Made by a program: the position numbers and the translations under genes
Shown: one piece after another, positions 51,212 through 61,031 of the stretch
Layout: every line of letters begins with the position of its first letter
Position numbering within the stretch: the first letter of the stretch is position 1
The notes under the pieces: generated by a model
Databases searched by the model: none
What the model was told of the DNA's origin: nothing
What the model saw: the letters and a program-made list of their open reading frames with translations, nothing else
Source of the DNA: a virus
Reading direction: 5' to 3' (one strand)
Length of the DNA stretch: 64,000 nt
IMG/VR virus record: IMGVR_UViG_3300032242_001941
Span: 47,612 to 111,611 of that record

Positions 51212-51236
51212 CATCAGTTGATAATTTTGTTATAAT
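51208..51236 (+). promoter_or_regulatory. Sigma-70 promoter
   Basis: TTGACA (51208-51213), 17 bases, TATAAT (51231-51236). It reads into an interval of about 360 bases with no convincing long gene. Confidence 0.8.
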
Positions 51237-51244
51237 GTATGTAC

Positions 51245-51600
51245 ATTATGGCAGAAACCTATCAAAAATCCTAGATTTTTACCCTGATGAAACGAATAGT
51301 ACTAAGTATTTTAGAGAGTAGAAAACACAACCAGGCTGTCGAAGTTCGAACAGCGGAGGATTACAATCTAGATCTACTCCAAAACGGATTGGACTTGTGC
51401 CGCAAAGCAAGTCCGGTAACAAAAGAGGACTTCGGAAATCCTCTTCATTGACAAATGGTATGAGCCTTCTGGAAACAAAGGTTGGCTTAGAGAGTATGGC
51501 ACTGAGGCCCGAGGTCTTGATCTGTCTCCAACATAATCTCACCTGTCGATGCGTCCATCCTGGGCACCTCCGCTGACACGCACAGTATTGCGATGAGGAG
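51245..51600 (+). ncRNA. Candidate structured RNA or degraded gene region
   Basis: This interval has a good promoter but no normal gene. It carries hairpins GCTGT/ACAGC (51335-51354), TCCAA/TTGGA (51378-51393), GGACTTG/CAAGTCC (51391-51414) and GAGGA/TCCTC (51425-51443). A 54-codon frame starts at 51287 without a ribosome site and ends at 51451. Just beyond, another frame reads DKWYEPSGNKGWLREYGTEA to a stop, as if one gene had been frameshifted. Base composition appears more GC-rich than in the neighbours. I cannot choose between RNA gene and pseudogene. Confidence 0.4.
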
Positions 51601-51606
51601 ACGAAG

Positions 51607-52266
51607 ATGAAACTTCAAAAATTTCTTATATCGTTAGTAGTAGCATTAAGCAGTACCGTAGTTGTAGCACAAGAAGTACCTGCAGCAGAAGTCTCTTATA
51701 GAGATCAAATTGTTGACCAAGCTAACAGATTTGTTGAGCGTACTGTCAATTTAATTGCAACTCCATTCTTGTCTGATCGGGATGTTGAGTGTTTAGCTCG
51801 TAACATATTTTACGAGTCGGGCGGCGAACCAACTGAAGGCAAAATTGCTGTTGGTATTGTAACCGTAAATCGAGCCCAAGACCCACGCTTTGGCAAATCC
51901 GTATGCGAGGTGGTCAAAGCCCGCACCGTGGTAGTTAAAAGCCGCGAAGTCAAACAAACCGAAATGATCAAGATAGGTTATTTTGGCCCACCTGAAAAAG
52001 TAATCACTACTAAAACCGTAGTAGAACAAGTGCCGGTATGCCAGTTTAGTTGGACCTGTGGCGGCTATGCAAAAAACCCAAAATCTGATGATGAACGCTG
52101 GGTGGAAAGCCGGACCATTGCTGAAGGTATTGCCCGCGGCGATTATGCTGAATATCGTCTTAAGTATGGTGGTGCTATGTACTTCCACGCAACAGCGGTA
52201 CGCCCTGTTTGGGCTAAATCCAAGAAGTTTGTAACCAAGACTGGACACCACTTATTCTACGAATAG
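51607..52266 (+). CDS. Secreted SleB-type cell-wall hydrolase
   Basis: 219 residues with a signal peptide (to about 22, ending VVVAQE). The Hydrolase_2 domain shows CLARNIFYESGGEPTEGKIA with the catalytic Glu, VGIVTVNRAQDPRFG, CQFSWTC and MYFHATAVRPVWA. A polar insert of about 40 residues (VVVKSREVKQTEMIKIG) separates two parts. Export to the periplasm and peptidoglycan cleavage are expected. GAGGAG precedes ATG 51607. Compare 39368-39895. Confidence 0.87.
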   Translation: MKLQKFLISLVVALSSTVVVAQEVPAAEVSYRDQIVDQANRFVERTVNLIATPFLSDRDVECLARNIFYESGGEPTEGKIAVGIVTVNRAQDPRFGKSVCEVVKARTVVVKSREVKQTEMIKIGYFGPPEKVITTKTVVEQVPVCQFSWTCGGYAKNPKSDDERWVESRTIAEGIARGDYAEYRLKYGGAMYFHATAVRPVWAKSKKFVTKTGHHLFYE

Positions 52267-52267
52267 G

Positions 52268-52296
52268 TTGACCAAATACTCGCACGGTGTTATAAT
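52268..52296 (+). promoter_or_regulatory. Early-type sigma-70 promoter overlapped by an inverted repeat
   Basis: TTGACC (52268-52273), 17 bases, TATAAT (52291-52296). An imperfect inverted repeat, left arm 52278-52293 and right arm 52307-52321 with 14 matching pairs, brackets the -10 box and the start site. This layout suits a repressor operator. Confidence 0.82.
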
Positions 52297-52302
52297 AGTA
52301 GT

Positions 52303-52329
52303 ATGAATAACACTTGCGAGTTCGTATAA
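52303..52329 (+). CDS. Eight-codon leaderless mini-ORF
   Basis: ATG 52303, six bases after the -10 box, opens MNNTCEFV and ends in TAATG, the last A being the first base of the next gene's ATG. The following gene has no clear ribosome site, so translation of this peptide may deliver ribosomes to it. Too short to prove. Confidence 0.4.
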   Translation: MNNTCEFV

Positions 52330-52724
52330 TGGCATTCCATCTTGAAGGACCTTGGTTAAGCACAACTGGTAAGAAGAAAGGCCCTAGAAAATGGGCTAGT
52401 TCTGAAGCCAAAAAACTAGCAGAACAAAGGCAAGCCGAATGGGATCGTAAGTTGATCCAATTTGAACGGATGGCGCCTAAATTTAGTACAGGACCCTACA
52501 ATGCACCTAAAAAATCTATTACAGACTTTATCCCAAAAACTCCACCAGGCAGGGAAACGAATCCGGTACCTAGCCAAGATACTGGTTGGGTTACCTGCGT
52601 AAAACAGCAAGATAAAGAATACACTGGCACCAAAATCAAGGGCATAGGCACCATGCATAAGTCAAATGCGGTGCCGGTATTCTCTGACGAAGAAGCAAAA
52701 GACATAAGTAAAATGAGGAGATAA
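52329..52724 (+). CDS. Hypothetical basic phage protein, 131 residues
   Basis: MAFHLEGPWLSTTGKKKGPR is followed by a charged helix and VPSQDTGWVTCVKQQDKEYT and KGIGTMHKSNAVPVFS. It looks like a conserved phage protein of unknown role. TTG 52314 in frame is an alternative. Precedes the IF-1 gene. Confidence 0.7.
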   Translation: MAFHLEGPWLSTTGKKKGPRKWASSEAKKLAEQRQAEWDRKLIQFERMAPKFSTGPYNAPKKSITDFIPKTPPGRETNPVPSQDTGWVTCVKQQDKEYTGTKIKGIGTMHKSNAVPVFSDEEAKDISKMRR

Positions 52725-52733
52725 TAAACCGAA

Positions 52734-52952
52734 TTGAGCAAAGAAGATGTAATTAAAATGGAAGGTGTTATAGCAGAAGTGCTACCTAACACTATGTATC
52801 GAGTTCAAATTGAAAACTTTGAAAAACCTGTACTTGCTAATCTCAGCGGGCGTATGCGTCAAAACAATATCAAAGTGTTACAGGGCGATGTAGTAGAGCT
52901 AGAATTTAGCCCTTACGATTTGAACCGTGGACGTATTACACGTCGCAGATAA
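52734..52952 (+). CDS. infA: Translation initiation factor IF-1
   Basis: 72 residues, exactly the size of bacterial IF-1, with matches across the length: MSKEDVIKMEGVIAEVLPNT, MYRVQIEN, LANLSGRMRQNNIKVLQGD, VELEFSPYDL and GRITRRR. IF-1 is an OB-fold protein bound at the ribosomal A site during initiation. The start is TTG 52734, supported by the alignment of MSKED with MAKED; GAGGAG lies 14 bases upstream. With bS21 at 481 this phage carries two small-subunit initiation components. Confidence 0.92.
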   Translation: MSKEDVIKMEGVIAEVLPNTMYRVQIENFEKPVLANLSGRMRQNNIKVLQGDVVELEFSPYDLNRGRITRRR

Positions 52953-52960
52953 GTAATAGT

Positions 52961-53509
52961 ATGAACATGCGCGATCAAATTAATCTAGTAGAAGCAAGTA
53001 CAAGACCAGCTAAACTGGAAACTACTCCCCTGCCCTATACTCACAAGGCATTAGATCCTGTGATGAGTGCAGAAACAATCGAATATCACTACGAGCATCT
53101 GGCCAAGGGCTATGCTAAACGCTATAATGCTGGCGAAGGCAATGCTGATTTTAATCGTGCCGGTAGCTTTTTACACAATAAATTTTTTCCACAACTAAAG
53201 TCACCCAAAGGCGCTAACCGTCCTCGAGGTGCCGTACTAGAACTAATAGAAACTAACTTTAAAACATATGAAGACTTTAAAGCAGAATTTAAAAAGGTGG
53301 CCATGGCTGTCCAGGGATCGGGCTGGGTATATCTTAGCACACAGGGCACGATTAAAACCATCCCAAACCATCAGGTTAGGACAGATATCTGTGTACTAGT
53401 CGACTGGTGGGAGCACGCCTGGAGTCTGGACTACAAGTGGGACAAAGAGAAGTACCTAGATAATATTTGGAAAATAATTGACTGGAACGTGTGTAACGAA
53501 AGAATATGA
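52961..53509 (+). CDS. Fe/Mn superoxide dismutase-like protein
   Basis: 182 residues with all four metal ligands in place: H43 in [15 protein letters not shown]72 in FLHNKFF, D148 and H152 in [25 protein letters not shown] is the family start. The active-site neighbourhood departs from standard SODs (HLAKGY in place of KHHQTYV), so the activity should be tested. It overlaps the ErpA gene by four bases. Confidence 0.85.
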   Translation: MNMRDQINLVEASTRPAKLETTPLPYTHKALDPVMSAETIEYHYEHLAKGYAKRYNAGEGNADFNRAGSFLHNKFFPQLKSPKGANRPRGAVLELIETNFKTYEDFKAEFKKVAMAVQGSGWVYLSTQGTIKTIPNHQVRTDICVLVDWWEHAWSLDYKWDKEKYLDNIWKIIDWNVCNERI

Positions 53510-53832
53510 TAACAGTAACCGAATCAGCAGTAGCAAAAATTAAAGACATTCTTCAAGAAGAAAATAATCCCAACCTTAAACTGCGTGTGTTTGTTCAGGG
53601 CGGCGGCTGTTCAGGCATGCAATATGGTTTTACCTTAGATGAAGAGCAAAACGAAGACGATTGGGATTTAGAAATTTCAGGTGTAAAAGTTTTAGTTGAT
53701 TCAATGTCGGGCGGCTACTTACAGGGCGCAGAAGTAGACTACAAAGAAGACAACTATGGTAGCGCATTTACTATTAAAAATCCCACAGCAGTAACTACTT
53801 GTGGTTGCGGATCCAGCTTTAGCCCAACATGA
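53506..53832 (+). CDS. erpA: A-type iron-sulfur carrier, ErpA/IscA-like
   Basis: 108 residues with the three conserved cysteines of A-type carriers: C35 in [11 protein letters not shown] and C99, C101 in [22 protein letters not shown] is the typical start. It delivers Fe-S clusters to apoproteins; the window contains three radical SAM enzymes that need them. Overlaps SOD before and heme oxygenase after. Confidence 0.93.
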   Translation: MITVTESAVAKIKDILQEENNPNLKLRVFVQGGGCSGMQYGFTLDEEQNEDDWDLEISGVKVLVDSMSGGYLQGAEVDYKEDNYGSAFTIKNPTAVTTCGCGSSFSPT

Positions 53833-54374
53833 GCGTCTTACGAGAAGTTACCTACGAGCGACACATGGCAGTAGAGAACCTGCCGTTTACACAGTATCTG
53901 CTAGGTGGCACAATTACCAAACCAGATTATGTTGTATATCTGTCAGAAATGCTTGCCATATACCAACACCTTGAACGCTTGGCCATTGAAGCTGGCCTGT
54001 TTGAAGGCATGGAGGAACTGCCAAGAGCACAACACATGCAAGCGGATCTTGCGGAACTTGCTCCAGATTATCAAGCAGAGTTGTTACCAAGCACACAGGA
54101 ATACTTGGCATATTTAGATCAGCTGGCACAGTCAGACCGCGCCGACCAATTGTTTGCTCATGTGTATGTACGACACATGGGTGATCTTTACGGTGGTAAA
54201 CTGATAGCTCGCGGAGTACCTGGTACCGGACGTTGGTACCAATTTGAAAATCGCAGTGATTTGGCTAAAAAGTTTAACGAGCGAATAACTTTAGATCTTG
54301 CTGACGAAGCCATTGTAGCATTTGACAATTACAATAATATTTTTCAGGACCTGTGGACTTGCATACATAATTGA
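53829..54374 (+). CDS. Heme oxygenase
   Basis: 181 residues, all-helical. H12 in [12 protein letters not shown] is the proximal heme ligand, and [20 protein letters not shown] near residue 111 is the distal helix with the GDLxGG motif. The enzyme opens heme to biliverdin, CO and Fe2+. Phage heme oxygenases are known from cyanophages and some pelagiphages. No bilin reductase is seen, so iron release or biliverdin itself may be the point. Confidence 0.9.
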   Translation: MSVLREVTYERHMAVENLPFTQYLLGGTITKPDYVVYLSEMLAIYQHLERLAIEAGLFEGMEELPRAQHMQADLAELAPDYQAELLPSTQEYLAYLDQLAQSDRADQLFAHVYVRHMGDLYGGKLIARGVPGTGRWYQFENRSDLAKKFNERITLDLADEAIVAFDNYNNIFQDLWTCIHN

Positions 54375-56053
54375 TGCGATTTCATATCTTAGGATTACCT
54401 CACACAGTCAGCAGTAAAGAATACAACGCCTGTGCTTACACACAAAAAGTAGTCAAATTTGGTCGAATGATGCGGGCCCGCGGGCACGAAATTATTCACT
54501 ACGGTCATGAAGATAGTGATCTCGAATGTACTGAACATGTTACAGTAACTACTAATGCTGACTTGGAAAAAGCCTATGGCAACTACGATTGGCGCAAGAA
54601 CTTCTACAAGTTTGACATGGGCGATCACGCTTATCAAACATTTTTTAAAAATGCCATCCGCGAAGTAGGCCTACGCAAACAAAAGAACGACTTTATCTTA
54701 CCATTTTGGGGTAGTGGAGTACGTCCTGTGTGCGATGCGCATCCTGACTTGATCTGTGTAGAGCCCGGAATTGGATATGCCGGCGGTCACTGGGCCCGTT
54801 GGAAAATCTTTGAAAGTTATGCTATCTATCATGCCTATCTTGGCCTAGGCGCTGTTGGAACTTGTCAACAAGATTGGTACGATGCTGTTATTCCCAACTA
54901 CTTTGATCCTGACGACTTTGTGTTTAATGACAAAAAAGACGACTACTTCCTGTTCCTGGGTCGTGTGTATTCGGGCAAGGGCATCGACATAGCAATACAG
55001 ACTACTGAAAAGATTGGAGCTCGTTTAATAGTAGCCGGACAAAATCCTGAAAACATTCAATTCCCGCCCCACGTGGAATTTGTAGGTTATGCTGACGTTG
55101 AAAAACGTAAACAGTTAATGAGTAATGCCAAAGCGGCATTTGTAGCTAGCCAATACTTAGAACCATTCGGTGGTGTACAGATTGAAATGTTATTTTCAGG
55201 AACTCCTACTATTACTACAGACTGGGGTAGTTTTACTGAAAACAATATACACGGTGTTACTGGTTATCGTTGCCGTACATTTGATCAATTTGTTTGGGCT
55301 GCAAAGAATATAGATCGCATTGATCCACAAAATTGCCGTACCTGGGCGGAAAACTTTACCCTTGACCGAGTAGCACCCATGTACGAAGAATACTTTCAAA
55401 GTGTGTTAAATGTCTACACTGGCAACGGCTGGTATGAACCCACACCCGGACGCAGTGATCTAGCCTGGTTAAAAAAGACCTACCCTACCCGACCGGAACG
55501 TATCAATTTTGATCACATTGCTGATGAAGAAAAGCCCTGGGCAAATAGATTAGCCTTATGGATTAAAACCGAGCTAGATCCTAAATCGGTGCTGGACATT
55601 GGATGCGGACCCGGAATTTATGTAGATAGCTTGCGTGATCGCGGAGTCGATGCTCGCGGAATTGATGTTGATGATCGTGTACACGGCAAAGAGCATTTAG
55701 AATATCTAAGCCTATTTGACATTACAGATCAACGGGCCGACACTGTTATTTGTATGGAAGTTGCGGAACATATAGATCCTGCTCAGGAAGATCTAGTAGT
55801 TAAACAGGTGGTTGGTACTGTAGACCGTACACTCATATGGACTGCAGCCGCTGTTGGACAAGGTGGTATTGGGCACGTCAACTGCAAAGATAAACAAGAG
55901 TGGGCAGATAAAATTACTGCCGCTGGGCTAGTGAGAAATCTAGAAAAAGAAGCAGAATTAATTGAATATGCCAACCGCGGATACCATATGGGTTGGTTTG
56001 TTAACAATCTTTTGTACTTTGAACGCCCTATTAATTCTGTAAAATCTCTCTAA
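54374..56053 (+). CDS. GT4 glycosyltransferase fused to SAM methyltransferase
   Basis: 559 residues. The N-terminal 370 residues are a GT-B enzyme with [19 protein letters not shown] and [20 protein letters not shown] (E-x7-E). From about residue 395 a class I methyltransferase follows, with [21 protein letters not shown] and CMEVAEHID. The fusion would add and methylate a sugar on DNA, lipid, polysaccharide or virion protein. ATG 54374 overlaps the heme oxygenase stop. Confidence 0.85.
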   Translation: MRFHILGLPHTVSSKEYNACAYTQKVVKFGRMMRARGHEIIHYGHEDSDLECTEHVTVTTNADLEKAYGNYDWRKNFYKFDMGDHAYQTFFKNAIREVGLRKQKNDFILPFWGSGVRPVCDAHPDLICVEPGIGYAGGHWARWKIFESYAIYHAYLGLGAVGTCQQDWYDAVIPNYFDPDDFVFNDKKDDYFLFLGRVYSGKGIDIAIQTTEKIGARLIVAGQNPENIQFPPHVEFVGYADVEKRKQLMSNAKAAFVASQYLEPFGGVQIEMLFSGTPTITTDWGSFTENNIHGVTGYRCRTFDQFVWAAKNIDRIDPQNCRTWAENFTLDRVAPMYEEYFQSVLNVYTGNGWYEPTPGRSDLAWLKKTYPTRPERINFDHIADEEKPWANRLALWIKTELDPKSVLDIGCGPGIYVDSLRDRGVDARGIDVDDRVHGKEHLEYLSLFDITDQRADTVICMEVAEHIDPAQEDLVVKQVVGTVDRTLIWTAAAVGQGGIGHVNCKDKQEWADKITAAGLVRNLEKEAELIEYANRGYHMGWFVNNLLYFERPINSVKSL

Positions 56054-56071
56054 AATCCTATAAGCGGATTT
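56053..56071 (+). terminator. Weak terminator-like hairpin
   Basis: AAATCC/GGATTT with a seven-base loop directly after the fusion gene. There is no T-run, so termination would be weak. It precedes the late box at 56074. Confidence 0.4.
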
Positions 56072-56073
56072 GC

Positions 56074-56081
56074 CATAAATA
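56074..56081 (+). promoter_or_regulatory. Late promoter box CATAAATA for tail genes
   Basis: GCCATAAATAACT here is identical to the minus-strand site at 32029. It lies 18 bases before the start of the first plus-strand fibre gene. Confidence 0.7.
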
Positions 56082-56099
56082 ACTTAAAGAGGGATTTTT

Positions 56100-57689
56100 A
56101 TGTCACAGCAGATCATCAATATTGGAACTTCTCCCAATGACGGGCTAGGTGACCCGTTACGAACTGCATTCCAAAAAACCAACGAAAACTTTACCGAACT
56201 ATATCAAAATACAAACAATCCGATTGCCAACACCTATTTTGTACAAGTAACTGGCAGTGACAGCAACGCAGGTACCACCTGGGAAAACGCATTTCGAACA
56301 ATTGAACATGCTCTAGCAGTAGCAACCGCAAGAAAAGCAGCTGATCCCACTGCAATAACCCTAATTGACGTCGGCGCTGGTCGCTACATGACCCGTGGTC
56401 ATTTGGACATGCCTGATGATTGCATTATTCGCGGAGTGCATAGAAGTGTAATTATATACCCTGAACCCGGTTACGAAGAACGTAATCAGTTTCGTATGGG
56501 CTCTGGCTGTTTTATTGAAGGATTCCTGTTTGAAGGCTGGCGAGTAGACAGTTTGGACAATCCTACCGAAGGATTTGCTGTTTCATTCCGTCCAGGTGCA
56601 GTAATTCGTCGTGTTCCCTATGCTCACAAAATTGCTGTTAGAACAGTGCCCACCTGGGGATATGTTCCACCTCCGACCAACCCAGTAACAGGTAATCCAT
56701 TTTTTCCTCGTGGCGCTGGCGTTGCCCTAGCCGATGGTTTAGTTTGTTCTCAGTATAGTATTTTTCCAAACATCATGACCTGGGGTGCCACTCCTGTGAC
56801 TGCCAACGGCATTGGATATTGTGCCAAAAATGGTGGCCTAGTTAATGCGGTCAATGCGATCAGCATATGGGCACACAAACATTTCCTGGCTCTCAGTGGC
56901 GGACAAATTATTTTATCTAGTTGTAGTACACAATTTGGCGATTTTACTTTATGGTCAGAAGGATCAAGACAAATTATCTATCCAACCGGAGTCACCGGAG
57001 TTACGTTGAGTATACAACTTGCCGCTGGTGCTGCGATTGATGCTAACAGCGCCTCGATTGTTAACAATATGTGGGCGGCCTTGGTAGCTGGTGGCTACAC
57101 AACAGGATGGACTCCAACTGATGAATTCTACACACGGCGTGATGCCGCAAATTTTATACAATGTATAAGTTGGGTATTACAAAGTGCCGACGAAATTCCA
57201 ATGGAAAATTTTTCCAAAGGATTTTTTAATGTTGTCGGTGATTCGGTAATTGATCCAGACAAATTGGTTGCGTTCTTGTTCTCCTGGGAAAACATGCGCG
57301 ATCAAATGATCGCACTTCCAGGAGTGAATGCTGCATCAGATGCTATTATTACTGCCTTGGTTGTTTCATTGGAGTCAACTGTGCTTACTCCAACTAAACG
57401 TACTCAACCAAGTACCATTACAGCTATTAGTCATACCTGGACCGGTGTATTGGCCGGAGTAGCATTGACAAAAATTCCGCCAGTGTTTAACCGAAGTAAT
57501 CTAGAAGCTAGTATTGTTGAGAGAAATGATGGAGTAGTTATTGCCAGTGGACAGGATGATCAAGGATCTGCACTATTTGTTGGCGGTATGAGAATTGATG
57601 CCGACACTGGCGAATTATCCGGTCCACCGTTTGATTCTGCTGTTAGCCGAATTGCTACAAAATCCGCTATTGCGTTTAGCGGTTTCTAA
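56100..57689 (+). CDS. Tail-fibre/baseplate protein with beta-helix start
   Basis: 529 residues. The start, IINIGTSPNDGLGDPLRTAF then QKTNENFTELY, is the widespread phage motif of this protein class. From residue 48 FVQVTGSDSNAGTTWENAFR, VGAGRYMTRGHLDM and CIIRGV mark a beta-helix domain like that of the 29832 gene. The C-terminal part carries GVVIASGQDDQGSALFVGGM. Function: attachment structure. Confidence 0.82.
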   Translation: MSQQIINIGTSPNDGLGDPLRTAFQKTNENFTELYQNTNNPIANTYFVQVTGSDSNAGTTWENAFRTIEHALAVATARKAADPTAITLIDVGAGRYMTRGHLDMPDDCIIRGVHRSVIIYPEPGYEERNQFRMGSGCFIEGFLFEGWRVDSLDNPTEGFAVSFRPGAVIRRVPYAHKIAVRTVPTWGYVPPPTNPVTGNPFFPRGAGVALADGLVCSQYSIFPNIMTWGATPVTANGIGYCAKNGGLVNAVNAISIWAHKHFLALSGGQIILSSCSTQFGDFTLWSEGSRQIIYPTGVTGVTLSIQLAAGAAIDANSASIVNNMWAALVAGGYTTGWTPTDEFYTRRDAANFIQCISWVLQSADEIPMENFSKGFFNVVGDSVIDPDKLVAFLFSWENMRDQMIALPGVNAASDAIITALVVSLESTVLTPTKRTQPSTITAISHTWTGVLAGVALTKIPPVFNRSNLEASIVERNDGVVIASGQDDQGSALFVGGMRIDADTGELSGPPFDSAVSRIATKSAIAFSGF

Positions 57690-57705
57690 AGAAGGAGTTT
57701 TATTA

Positions 57706-58187
57706 ATGTCTAGAATTTATTGCCGTACACCATCTACTGGATATCCAGAAAATCTTGTATTAGCCAATGTACCCGCCGGTACATTTACTACTATTCCGGG
57801 TGCCAACTGTCCTGACTACTCAGTGCCAGATCCTGCAAATCAATATGAACAACGTGATCCACTATTTCCTGAACGGGCAATTGTACCTGGACAGATATTT
57901 TTTCTTACCCCATTGTCAATTGTAAACAAAAGTGGTAATCAACAGTCCTTGACAGTTCAATTGTTACAAGAATCTGGTAATGTAATTAATTTTGGCACTG
58001 CTGTTGTTCCTGCATATGATACAGCATATATTCCATTAAATGGCAGAAGTCTTTTAAAGAGAACCGGTAATGCGACGGCTAATGGAGATCAATTGCAAGT
58101 GAAAGCCACTGCCGATAATGTGTTTGATGTATGGACGGCGGCAGAAGGATCTACCGCTAGTCAAAATCTTGGAGTCTTTATACCATA

Positions 58188-58188
<1 letters not shown>
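57706..58188 (+). CDS. Tail-associated protein, 160 residues
   Basis: ATG 57706 after GAAGGAG; the open frame extends into the previous gene but that is a shadow. A beta-rich protein ([55 protein letters not shown]). Between two fibre genes, with its stop overlapping the next ATG, so probably a structural connector. Confidence 0.7.
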
Positions 58189-61028
<2,840 letters not shown>

Positions 61029-61031
61029 CAT

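Noticed and set aside
51281-51330. CTGATGA followed by GAAAC-like bases, suggestive of a hammerhead ribozyme core
   Set aside because: No stem II between the two elements and no matching stems I and III could be drawn.
51279-51542. Minus-strand 87-codon open frame
   Set aside because: No ribosome site, unusual composition, and it lies opposite the promoter-led hairpin region.
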